A program made the translations under genes and the position numbers. Shown here one piece after another: positions 48,939 through 61,027 of a DNA stretch of 64,000 nucleotides (the first letter of the stretch is position 1; every line of letters begins with the position of its first letter). Source of the stretch: Liolophura sinensis (Eukaryota; Mollusca; Polyplacophora; Chitonida; Chitonidae); assembly GCF_032854445.1 (NCBI RefSeq), contig NW_027017963.1:62001-126000 (forward strand). Reading direction: 5' to 3'. Below the pieces are notes generated by a model. It did no database searches. It was not told the DNA's origin and saw nothing but the letters and a program-made list of their open reading frames with translations.

Positions 48939-51137
48939 CCCAAAGATTTGACGTCGTCTGGGCTACCGAAGGGCACATAACTTATAATGAAAAGTTGAAT
49001 ATAGTAATGACCAGTCGCGATTGTACATAGTTAATGTAGCCGATTTCAATTAGAAAAAATACCAGGCAAAAATCCAAAAGTGGAAAAACTGTTCCAATGC
49101 TGCTGGTAAGAGGCTAATCCGACGTATTTTTTGACGACAAATCGAATGGTGCAAACCGCGTTGCTCTCCGACCAATACTTTTGGCTGTAGCCACAAATGA
49201 ATAATCATTGATGTCAAGATCACGTGCCCAGCAACGGCTCTTACTCCATGGAAACCAAGGAAATTTGCAATTTTTCAACAGCTGGAGATGCCTGGCCCAA
49301 TTGCGCATCTTTTGGCACCTTATTGATGTGGGTCAGTGTTCAATTGTACTTTTTTACAGCAGACTGTATCATGTACCTTGTGTTTTTTTATGTACAAATG
49401 GTGTGGTTTTTCTACATGTAGATAAAGACATTGAGATTGTCTTCGACTTAGAAGTAAGACATTTGCTGGGTGAGTTAAATGGGCTTGGCCCAAAGATTTG
49501 ACGTCGTCTGGGCTACCGAAGGGCACATAACTTATAATGAAAAGTGGAATATAGTAATGACCAGTCGCGATTGTACATAGTTAATGTAGCCGATTTCAAT
49601 TAGAAAAAATACCAGGCAAAAATCCAAAAGTGGAAAAACTGTTCCAATGCTGCTGGTAAGAGGCTAATCCGACGTATTTTTTGACGAGAAATCCAATGGT
49701 GCAAACCGCGTTGCTCTCCGACCAATACTTTTGGCTGTAGCCACAAAGGAGTAATCATTGATGTCAAGATCACGTGCCCAGCAACTGCTCTTACTCCATG
49801 GAAACCAAGGAAATTTGCAATTTTTCAACAGCTGGAGATGCCTGGCCGAATTGCGCATCTTTTGGCACCTTATTGATGTGGGTCAGTGTTCAATTGTACT
49901 TTTTACAGCGGACTGTATCAAGTACCTTGTGTTTTTTTTATATACAAATGGTGTGGTTTTTCTACATGTAGATAAAGACATTGAGTTTGTCTTCGACTTA
50001 GAAGTAAGACAACTGCTGGGTGAGTTAAATGGGCTTGGCCAAAAGATTTGACGTCGTCTGGGCTACCGAAGGGCACATAACTTATAATGAAAAGTTGAAT
50101 ATAGTAATGACCAGTCGCGATTGTACATAGTTAATGTAGCCGATTTCAATTCGCAAAAAGACCAGGTAAAAATCCAAAAGTAGAAAAACTGTTCCAATGC
50201 TGCTGGTAAGAGGCTAATCCGACGTATTTTTTGACGACAAATCGAATGGTGCAAACCGCGTTGCTCTCCGACCAATACTTTTGGCTGTAGCCACAAATGA
50301 ATAATCATTGATGTCAAGATCACGTGCCCAGCAACGGCTCTTACTCCATGGAAACCAAGGAAATTTGCAATTTTTCAACAGCTGGAGATGCCTGGCCCAA
50401 TTGCGCATCTTTTGGCACCTTATTGATGTGGGTCAGTGTTCAATTGTACTTTTTTACAGCAGACTGTATCATGTACCTTGTGTTTTTTTATGTACAAATG
50501 GTGTGGTTTTTCTACATGTAGATAAAGACATTGAGATTGTCTTCGACTTAGAAGTAAGACATTTGCTGGGTGAGTTAAATGGGCTTGGCCCAAAGATTTG
50601 ACGTCGTCTGGGCTACCGAAGGGCACATAACTTATAATGAAAAGTGGAATATAGTAATGACCAGTCGCGATTGTACATAGTTAATGTAGCCGATTTCAAT
50701 TAGAAAAAATACCAGGCAAAAATCCAAAAGTGGAAAAACTGTTCCAATGCTGCTGGTAAGAGGCTAATCCGACGTATTTTTTGACGAGAAATCCAATGGT
50801 GCAAACCGCGTTGCTCTCCGACCAATACTTTTGGCTGTAGCCACAAAGGAGTAATCATTGATGTCAAGATCACGTGCCCAGCAACTGCTCTTACTCCATG
50901 GAAACCAAGGAAATTTGCAATTTTTCAACAGCTGGAGATGCCTGGCCGAATTGCGCATCTTTTGGCACCTTATTGATGTGGGTCAGTGTTCAATTGTACT
51001 TTTTACAGCGGACTGTATCAAGTACCTTGTGTTTTTTTATATACAAATGGTGTGGTTTTTCTACATGTAGATAAAGACATTGAGTTTGTCTTCGACTTAG
51101 AAGTAAGACAACTGCTGGGTGAGTTAAATGGGCTTGG
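48939..51137 (+). repeat. Dimeric HOR q-p-q-p (M90-M93)
   Basis: From GACGACAAATCG in M90 onward, the sequence recurs at 1,100 bp in M92-M93. q: T6-ACAGCAG, CATG, TTTATGTAC, GAGATTGTC, GACATTTG. p: AAAAGTGGAATATAG, ATCCAATGG, ACAAAGGAGTAATC, CAACTGCTC, GGCCGAATTG, ending GGCCAAAAG. The only difference I see between M91 and M93 is T8 versus T7. The first part of M90 (ATTAGA type) differs from M92 (ATTCGC, AGGTAAAAATCC, AAGTAGAAA). Confidence 0.85.
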
Positions 51138-52786
51138 CCAAAAGATTTGACGTCGTCTGGGCTACCGAAGGGCACATAACTTATAATGAAAAGTTGAATA
51201 TAGTAATGACCAGTCGCGATTGTACATAGTTAATGTAGCCGATTTCAATTCGCAAAAAGACCAGGTAAAAATCCAAAAGTAGAAAAACTGTTCCAATGCT
51301 GCTGGTAAGAGGCTAATCCGACGTATTTTTTGACGAGAAATCGAATGGTGCAAACTGCGTTGCTCTCCGACCAATACTTTTGGCTGTAGCCACAAATGAA
51401 TAATCATTTATGTCAAGATCACGTGCCCAGCAACGGCTCTTACTCCATGGAAACCAAGGAAATTTGCAATTTTTCAACAGCTGGAGATGCCTGGCCCAAT
51501 TGCGCATCTTTTGGCACCTTATTGATGTGGGTCAGTGTTCAATTGTACTTTTTACAGCGGACTGTATCAAGTACCTTGTGTTATTTTTATATACAAATGG
51601 TGTGGTTTTTCTACATGTAGATAAAGACATTGAGTTTGTCTTCGACTTAGAAGTAAGACAACTGCTGGGTGAGTTAAATGGGCTTTGCCCAAAGATTTGA
51701 CGTCGTCTGGGCTACCGAGGGGCACATAACTTATAATAAAAAGTTGAATATAGTAATGACCAGTCGCGATTGTACATAGTCAATGTAGCCGATTTCAATT
51801 CGCAAATCGACCAGGCAAAAATCCAAAAGTGGAAAAACTGTTCCAATGCTGCTGGTAAGAGGCTAATCCGACGTATTTTGTGACGAGAAATCGAATGGTG
51901 CAAACCGCGTTGCTCTCCGACCAATACTTTTGGCTGTAGCCACAAATGAATAATCATTGATGTCAAGATCACGTGCCCAGCAACGGCTCTTACTCCATGG
52001 AAACCATAGAAATTTGCAATTTTTCAACAGCTGGAGATGCCTGGCCCAATTGCGCATCTTTTGGCACCTTATTGATGTGGGTCAGTGTTCAATTGTACTT
52101 TTTTACAGCAGACTGTATCATGTACCTTGTGTTTTTTATGTACAAATGGTGTGGTTTTTCTATATGTAGATAAAGACATTGAGATTGTCTCCGACTTAGA
52201 AGTAAGACATTTGCTGGGTGAGTTAAATGGGCTTGGCCCAAAGATTTGACGTCGTCTGGGCTACCGAAGGGCACATAACTTATAATGAAAAGTGGAATAT
52301 AGTAATGACCAGTCGCGATTGTACATAGTTAATGTAGCCGATTTCAATTAGAAAAAATACCAGGCAAAAATTCAAAAGTGGAAAAACTGTTCCAATGCTG
52401 CTGGTAAGAGGCTAATCCGACGTATTTTTTGACGAGAAATCGAATGGTGCAAACCGCGTTGCTGTCCGACCAATACTTTTGGCTATATCCACAAATGAAT
52501 AATCATTGATGTCAAGATCACGTGCCCAGCAACGGCTCTTACTCCATGGAAACCAAGGAAATTTGCAATTTTTCAACAGCTGGAGATGCCTGGCCCAATT
52601 GCGCATCTTTTGGCACCTTATTGATGTGGGTCAGTGTTCAATTGTACTTTTTTACAGCAGACTGTATCATGTACCTTGTGGTTTTTTATATACAAATGGT
52701 GTGGTTTTTCTACATGTAGATAAAGACATTGAGTTTGTCTTCGACTTAGAAGTAAGACAACTGCTGGGTGAGTTAAATGGGCTTGG
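51138..52786 (+). repeat. Tandem trimer, copy 1 (M94-M96)
   Basis: Three monomers, 1,649 bp. M94: AGGTAAAAATCC, AAACTGCG, AATCATTTATG, GTTATTTTTATATAC, GGCTTTGCCC. M95: ACCGAGGGGC, TAATAAAAAG, TAGTCAATG, GCAAATCGACC, TTTTGTGACG, CCATAGAAA, a 6-T tract with TATGTAC, TCTATATGTAG, GTCTCCGAC. M96: GTGGAATATAG, AATTCAAAAG, GCTGTCCG, GGCTATATCC, CTTGTGGTTTTTT. The set repeats immediately downstream. Confidence 0.92.
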
Positions 52787-54435
52787 CCAAAAGATTTGAC
52801 GTCGTCTGGGCTACCGAAGGGCACATAACTTATAATGAAAAGTTGAATATAGTAATGACCAGTCGCGATTGTACATAGTTAATGTAGCCGATTTCAATTC
52901 GCAAAAAGACCAGGTAAAAATCCAAAAGTAGAAAAACTGTTCCAATGCTGCTGGTAAGAGGCTAATCCGACGTATTTTTTGACGAGAAATCGAATGGTGC
53001 AAACTGCGTTGCTCTCCGACCAATACTTTTGGCTGTAGCCACAAATGAATAATCATTTATGTCAAGATCACGTGCCCAGCAACGGCTCTTACTCCATGGA
53101 AACCAAGGAAATTTGCAATTTTTCAACAGCTGGAGATGCCTGGCCCAATTGCGCATCTTTTGGCACCTTATTGATGTGGGTCAGTGTTCAATTGTACTTT
53201 TTACAGCGGACTGTATCAAGTACCTTGTGTTATTTTTATATACAAATGGTGTGGTTTTTCTACATGTAGATAAAGACATTGAGTTTGTCTTCGACTTAGA
53301 AGTAAGACAACTGCTGGGTGAGTTAAATGGGCTTTGCCCAAAGATTTGACGTCGTCTGGGCTACCGAGGGGCACATAACTTATAATAAAAAGTTGAATAT
53401 AGTAATGACCAGTCGCGATTGTACATAGTCAATGTAGCCGATTTCAATTCGCAAATCGACCAGGCAAAAATCCAAAAGTGGAAAAACTGTTCCAATGCTG
53501 CTGGTAAGAGGCTAATCCGACGTATTTTGTGACGAGAAATCGAATGGTGCAAACCGCGTTGCTCTCCGACCAATACTTTTGGCTGTAGCCACAAATGAAT
53601 AATCATTGATGTCAAGATCACGTGCCCAGCAACGGCTCTTACTCCATGGAAACCATAGAAATTTGCAATTTTTCAACAGCTGGAGATGCCTGGCCCAATT
53701 GCGCATCTTTTGGCACCTTATTGATGTGGGTCAGTGTTCAATTGTACTTTTTTACAGCAGACTGTATCATGTACCTTGTGTTTTTTATGTACAAATGGTG
53801 TGGTTTTTCTATATGTAGATAAAGACATTGAGATTGTCTCCGACTTAGAAGTAAGACATTTGCTGGGTGAGTTAAATGGGCTTGGCCCAAAGATTTGACG
53901 TCGTCTGGGCTACCGAAGGGCACATAACTTATAATGAAAAGTGGAATATAGTAATGACCAGTCGCGATTGTACATAGTTAATGTAGCCGATTTCAATTAG
54001 AAAAATACCAGGCAAAAATTCAAAAGTGAAAAAAACTGTTCCAATGCTGCTGGTAAGAGGCTAATCCGACGTATTTTTTGACGAGAAATCGAATGGTGCA
54101 AACCGCGTTGCTGTCCGACCAATACTTTTGGCTATATCCACAAATGAATAATCATTGATGTCAAGATCACGTGCCCAGCAACGGCTCTTACTCCATGGAA
54201 ACCAAGGAAATTTGCAATTTTTCAACAGCTGGAGATGCCTGGCCCAATTGCGCATCTTTTGGCACCTTATTGATGTGGGTCAGTGTTCAATTGTACTTTT
54301 TTACAGCAGACTGTATCATGTACCTTGTGGTTTTTTATATACAAATGGTGTGGTTTTTCTACATGTAGATAAAGACATTGAGTTTGTCTTTGACTTAGAA
54401 GTAAGACATTTGCTGGGTGAGTCAAATGGGCTTGG
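52787..54435 (+). repeat. Tandem trimer, copy 2 (M97-M99)
   Basis: Nearly identical to the preceding 1,649 bp and the same length. The differences seen are in its last monomer: GAAAAATACC and GTGAAAAAAACTG near 54000-54040, GTCTTTGAC near 54388, GACATTTG for GACAACTG, and GAGTCAAATGG near 54420. The near identity indicates a very recent tandem duplication. Confidence 0.92.
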
Positions 54436-56633
54436 CCCAAAGATTTGACGTCGTCTGGGCTACCGAAGGGCACATAACTTATAATGAAAAGTTGAATATA
54501 GTAATGACCAGTCGCGATTGTACATAGTTAATGTAGCCGATTTCAATTCGCAAAAAGAACCGGCAAAAATCCAAAAGTGGAAAAACTGTTCCAATGCTGC
54601 TGGTAAGAGGCTAATCCGACGTATTTTTTGACGACAAATCGAATGGTGCAAACCGCGTTGCTCTCCGACCAATACTTTTGGCTGTAGCCACAAATGAATA
54701 ATCATTGATGTCAAGATCACGTGCCCAGCAACGGCTCTTACTCCATGGAAACCAAGGAAATTTGCAATTTTTTCAACAGCTGGAGATGCCTGGCCCAATT
54801 GCGCATCTTTTGGCACCTTATTGATGTGGGTCAGTGTTCAATTGTACTTTTTTACAGCAGACTGTATCATGTACCTTGTGTTTTTTATGTACAAATGGTG
54901 TGGTTTTTCTATATGTAGATAAAGACATTGAGATTGTCTTCGACTTAGAAGTAAGACATTTGCTGGGTGAGTTAAATGGGCTTGGCCCAAAGATTTGACG
55001 TCGTCTGGGCTACCGAAGGGCACATAACTTATAATGAAAAGTGGAATATAGTAATGACCAGTCGCGATTGTACATAGTTAATGTAGCCGATTTCAATTAG
55101 AAAAAATACCAGGCAAAAATCCAAAAGTGGAAAAACTGTTCCAATGCTGCTGGTAAGAGGCTAATCCGACGTATTTTTTGACGAGAAATCGAATGGTGCA
55201 AACCGCGTTGCTCTCCGACCAATACTTTTGGCTGTAGCCACAAAGGAGTAATCATTGATGTCAAGATCACGTGCCCAGCAACTGCTCTTACTCCATGGAA
55301 ACCAAGGAAATTTGCAATTTTTCAACAGCTGGAGATGCCTGGCCGAATTGCGCATCTTTTGGCACCTTATTGATGTGGGTCAGTGTTCAATTGTACTTTT
55401 TACAGCGGACTGTATCAAGTACCTTGTGTTTTTTTATATACAAATGGTGTGGTTTTTCTACATGTAGATAAAGACATTGAGTTTGTCTTCGACTTAGAAG
55501 TAAGACAACTGCTGGGTGAGTTAAATGGGCTTGGCCAAAAGATTTGACGTCGTCTGGGCTACCGAAGGGCACATAACTTATAATGAAAAGTTGAATATAG
55601 TAATGACCAGTCGCGATTGTACATAGTTAATGTAGCCGATTTCAATTCGCAAAAAGACCAGGTAAAAATCCAAAAGTAGAAAAACTGTTCCAATGCTGCT
55701 GGTAAGAGGCTAATCCGACGTATTTTTTGACGAGAAATCGAATGGTGCAAACCGCGTTGCTCTCCGACCAATACTTTTGGCTGTAGCCACAAATGAATAA
55801 TCATTGATGTCAAGATCACGTGCCCAGCAACGGCTCTTACTCCATGGAAACCAAGGAAATTTGCAATTTTTCAACAGCTGGAGATGCCTGGCCCAATTGC
55901 GCATCTTTTGGCACCTTATTGATGTGGGTCAGTGTTCAATTGTACTTTTTTACAGCAGACTGTATCATGTACCTTGTGTTTTTTTATGTACAAATGGTGT
56001 GGTTTTTCTACATGTAGATAAAGACATTGAGATTGTCTTCGACTTAGAAGTAAGACATTTGCTGGGTGAGTTAAATGGGCTTGGCCCAAAGATTTGACGT
56101 CGTCTGGGCTACCGACGGGCACATAACTTATAATGAAAAGTGGAATATAGTAATGACCAGTCGCGATTGTACATAGTTAATGTAGCCGATTTCAATTAGA
56201 AAAAATACCAGGCAAAAATCCAAAAGTGGAAAAACTGTTCCAATGCTGCTGGTAAGAGGCTAATCCGACGTATTTTTTGACGAGAAATCGAATGGTGCAA
56301 ACCGCGTTGCTCTCCGACCAATACTTTTGGCTGTAGCCACAAAGGAGTAATCATTGATGTCAAGATCACGTGCCCAGCAACTGCTCTTACTCCATGGAAA
56401 CCAAGGAAATTTGCAATTTTTCAACAGCTGGAGATGCCTGGCCGAATTGCGCATCTTTTGGCACCTTATTGATGTGGGTCAGTGTTCAATTGTACTTTTT
56501 ACAGCGGACTGTATCAAGTACCTTGTGTTTTTTTATATACAAATGGTGTGGTTTTTCTACATGTAGATAAAGACATTGAGTTTGTCTTCGACTTAGAAGT
56601 AAGACAACTGCTGGGTGAGTTAAATGGGCTTGG
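54436..56633 (+). repeat. Second dimeric HOR tract q-p-q-p (M100-M103)
   Basis: M101 and M103 are p-type (GGAGTAATC, CAACTGCTC, GGCCGAATTG, 7-T tract), matching M93. M102 is q-type and close to M92. M100 is a hybrid: a GAACCGGC and GACGACAAATCG left part and an M95-like right part with the 6-T tract, TATGTAC and TCTATATGTAG. M100 also has an extra T in ATTTTTTCAAC. Confidence 0.82.
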
Positions 56634-58278
56634 CCAAAAGATTTGACGTCGTCTGGGCTACCGAAGGGCACATAACTTATAATGAAAAGTTGAATATAGT
56701 AATGACCAGTCGCGATTGTACATAGTTAATGTAGCCGATTTCAATTCGCAAAAAGACCAGGTAAAAATCCAAAAGTAGAAAAACTGTTCCAATGCTGCTG
56801 GTAAGAGGCTAATCCGACGTATTTTTTGACGAGAAATCGAATGGTGCAAACTGCGTTGCTCTCCGACCAATACTTTTGGCTGTAGCCACAAATGAATAAT
56901 CATTGATGTCAAGATCACGTGCCCAGCAACGGCTCTTACTCCATGGAAACCAAGGAAATTTGCAATTTTTCAACAGCTGGAGATGCCTGGCCCAATTGCG
57001 CATCTTTTGGCACCTTATTGATGTGGGTCAGTGTTCAATTGTACTTTTTACAGCGGACTGTATCAAGTACCTTGTGTTATTTTTATATACAAATGGTGTG
57101 GTTTTTCTACATGTAGATAAAGACATTGAGTTTGTCTTCGACTTAGAAGTAAGACAACTGCTGGGTGAGTTAAATGGGCTTTGCCCAAAGATTTGACGTC
57201 GTCTGGGCTACCGAGGGGCACATAACTTATAATGAAAAGTTGAATATAGTAATGACCAGTCGCGATTGTACATAGTCAATGTAGCCGATTTCAATTCGCA
57301 AATCGACCAGGCAAAAATCCAAAAGTGGAAAAACTGTTCCAATGCTGCTTGTAAGAGGCTAATCCGACGTATTTTTTGACGAGAAATCGAATGGTGCAAA
57401 CCGCGTTGCTCTCCGACCAATTCTTTTGGCTGTAGCCACAAATGAATAATCATTGATGTCAAGATCACGTGCCCAGCAACGGCTCTTACTCCATGGAAAC
57501 CAAGGAAATTTGCAATTTTTCAACAGCTGGAGATGCCTGGCCCAATTGCGCATCTTTTGGCACCTTATTGATGTGGGTCAGTGTTCAATTGTACTTTTTA
57601 CAGCGGACTGTATCAAGTACCTTGTGTTTTTTTTATATACAAATGGTGTGGTTTTTCTACATGTAGATAAAGACATTGAGTTTGTCTTCGACTTAGAAGT
57701 AAGACATTTGCTGGGTGAGTTAAATGGGCTTGGCCCAAAGATTTGACGTCGTCTGGGCTACCGAAGGCCACATAACTTATAATGAAAAGTTGAATATAGT
57801 AATGACCAGTCGCGATTGTACATAGTTAATGTAGCCGATTTCAATTCGCAAAAAGACCAGGCAAAAATCCAAAAGTGGAAAAACTGTTCCAATGCTGCTG
57901 GTAAGAGGCTAATCCGACGTATTTTTTGACGAGAAATCGAATGGTGCAAACCGCGTTGCTCTCCGACCAATACTTTTGGCTGTAGCCACAAATGAATAAT
58001 CATTGATGTCAAGATCACGTGCCCAGGATCTTACTCCATGGAAACCAAGGAAATTTGCAATTTTTCAACAGCTGGAGATGCCTGGCCCAATTGCGCATCT
58101 TTTGGCACCTTATTGATGTGGGTCAGTGTTCAATTGTACTTTTTACAGCGGACTGTATCAAGTACCTTGTGTTTTTTTAATATACAAATGGTGTGGTTTT
58201 TCTACATGTAGATAAAGACATTGACTTTGTCTCCGACTTAGAAGTAAGACATTTGCTGGGTGAGTTAAATGGGCTTGG
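56634..58278 (+). repeat. Monomers M104-M106
   Basis: M104 is M94-like (AAACTGCG, GTTATTTTTATATAC, GGCTTTGCCC). M105 starts like M95 (ACCGAGGGGC, TAGTCAATG, GCAAATCGACC) but ends in consensus T8 form with GACATTTG. M106 is 545 bp because five bases are missing at 58026: CCCAGGATCTTACTCC for CCCAGCAACGGATC. It also has TTTTTTTAATATAC and TTGACTTTGTCTCCGAC. Confidence 0.8.
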
Positions 58279-61027
58279 CCCAAAGATTTGACGTCGTCTG
58301 GGCTACCGAAGGGCACATAACTTATAATGAAAAGTGGAATATAGTAATGACCAGTCGCGATTGTACATAGTTAATGTAGCCGATTTCAATTAGAAAAAAT
58401 ACCAGGCAAAAATTCAAAAGTGGAAAAACTGTTCCAATGCTGCTGGTAAGAGGCTAATCCAACGTATTTTTTGACGAGAAATCGAATGGTGCAAACCGCG
58501 TTGCTGTCCGACCAATACTTTTGGCTATATCCACAAATGAATAATCATTGATGTCAAGATCACGTGCCCAGCAACGGCTCTTACTCCATGGAAACCAAGG
58601 AAATTTGCAATTTTTCAACAGCTGGAGATGCCTGGCCCAATTGCGCATCTTTTGGCACCTTATTGATGTGGGTCAGTGTTCAATTGTACTTTTTTACAGC
58701 AGACTGTATCATGTACCTTGTGGTTTTTTATATACAAATGGTGTGGTTTTTCTACATGTAGATAAAGACATTGAGTTTGTCTTCGACTTAGAAGTAAGAC
58801 ATTTGCTGAGTGAGTTAAATGGGCTTGGCCCAAAGATTTGACGTCGTCTGGGCTACCGAAGGGCACATAACTTATAATGAAAAGTTGAATATAGTAATGA
58901 CCAGTCGCGATTGTACATAGTTAATGTAGCCGATTTCAATTCGCAAAAAGACCCGGCAAAAATCCTAAAGTGGAAAAGCTGTTCCAATGCTGCTGGTAAG
59001 AGGCTAATCCGACGTATTTCTTGACGAGAAATCGAATGGTGCAAACCGCGTTGCTCTCCGACCAATACTTTTGGCTGTAGCCACAAATGAATAATCATTG
59101 ATGTCAAGATCACGTGCCCAGCAACGGCTCTTACTCCATGGAAACCAAAAAAATTTGCAATTTTTCAACAGCTGGAGATGCCTGGCCCAATTGCGCATCT
59201 TTTGGCACCTTATTGATGTGGGTCAGTGTTCAATTGTACTTTTTACAGCGGACTGTATCAAGTACCTTCTGTTTTTTTTATATACAAATGGTGTGGTTTT
59301 TCTACATGTAGATAAAGACATTGAGTTTGTCTTCGACTTAGAAGTAAGACATTTGCTGGGTGAGTTAAATGGGCTTGGCCCAAAGATTTGACGTCGTCTG
59401 GGCTACCGAAGGGCACATAACTTATAATGAAAAGTTGAATATAGTAATGACCAGTCGCGATTGTACATAGTTAATGTAGCCGATTTCAATTGGCAAAAAG
59501 ACCAGGCAAAAATCCAAAAGTCGAAAAACTGTTCCAATGCTGCTGGTAAGAGGCTAATCCGACGTATTTTTTGACGAGAAATCGAACGGTGCAAACCGCG
59601 TTGCTCTCCGACCAATACTTTTGGCTGTAACCACAAATGAATAATCATTGATGTCAAGATCACGTGCCCAGCAACGGATCTTACTCCATGGAAACCAAGG
59701 AAATTTGCAATTTTTCAACAGCTGGAGATGCCTGGCCCAATTGCGCATCTTTTGGCACCTTATTGATGTGGGTCAGTGTTCAATTGTACTTTTTACAGCG
59801 GACTGTATCAAGTACCTTGTGTTTTTTTAATATACAAATGGTGTGGTTTTTCTACATGTAGATAAAGACATTGAGTTTGTCTCCGACTTAGAAGTAAGAC
59901 ATTTGCTGGGTGAGTTAAATGGGCTTGGCCCAAAGATTTGACGTCGTCTGGGCTACCGAAGGGCACATAACTTATAATGAAAAGTGGAATATAGTAATGA
60001 CCAGTCGCGATTGTACATAGTTAATGTAGCCGATTTCAATTAGAAAAAATACCAGGCAAAAATTCAAAAGTGGAAAAACTGTTCCAATGCTGCTGGTAAG
60101 AGGCTAATCCAACGTATTTTTGACGAGAAATCGAATGGTGCAAACCGCGTTGCTGTCCGACCAATACTTTTGGCTATATCCACAAATGAATAATCATTGA
60201 TGTCAAGATCACGTGCCCAGCAACGGCTCTTACTCCATGGAAACCAAGGAAATTTGCAATTTTTCAACAGCTGGAGATGCCTGGCCCAATTGCGCATCTT
60301 TTGGCACCTTATTGATGTGGGTCAGTGTTCAATTGTACTTTTTTACAGCAGACTGTATCATGTACCTTGTGGTTTTTTATATACAAATGGTGTGGTTTTT
60401 CTACATGTAGATAAAGACATTGAGTTTGTCTTCGACTTAGAAGTAAGACATTTGCTGAGTGAGTTAAATGGGCTTGGCCCAAAGATTTGACGTCGTCTGG
60501 GCTACCGAAGGGCACATAACTTATAATGAAAAGTTGAATATAGTAATGACCAGTCGCGATTGTACATAGTTAATGTAGCCGATTTCAATTCGCAAAAAGA
60601 CCCGGCAAAAATCCTAAAGTGGAAAAGCTGTTCCAATGCTGCTGGTAAGAGGCTAATCCGACGTATTTTTTGACGAGAAATCGAATGGTGCAAACCGCGT
60701 TGCTCTCCGACCAATACTTTTGGCTGTAGCCACAAATGAATAATCATTGATGTCAAGATCACGTGCCCAGCAACGGCTCTTACTCCATGGAAACCAAGGA
60801 AATTTGCAATTTTTCAACAGCTGGAGATGCCTGGCCCAATTGCGCATCTTTTGGCACCTTATTGATGTGGGTCAGTGTTCAATTGTACTTTTTACAGCGG
60901 ACTGTATCAAGTACCTTGTGTTTTTTTAATATACAAATGGTGTGGTTTTTCTACATGTAGATAAAGACATTGACTTTGTCTCCGACTTAGAAGTAAGACA
61001 TTTGCTGGGTGAGTTAAATGGGCTTGG
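58279..61027 (+). repeat. M107-M111, partial trimer duplication with a hybrid copy
   Basis: M107 (AATTCAAAAG, ATCCAACG, GCTGTCCG, GGCTATATCC, CTTGTGGTT, CTGAGTGAG) recurs as M110 at 1,649-1,650 bp. M108 (ACCCGGC, ATCCTAAAG, GAAAAGCTG) is followed by M109 (ATTGGCAAAAAG, AACGGATC, TTTTTTTAATATAC, GTCTCCGAC). M111 has the left part of M108 and the right part of M106/M109, so it reads as the product of an unequal exchange inside a monomer. M110 lacks one T in the A(T6)GA tract and is 549 bp. Confidence 0.82.
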
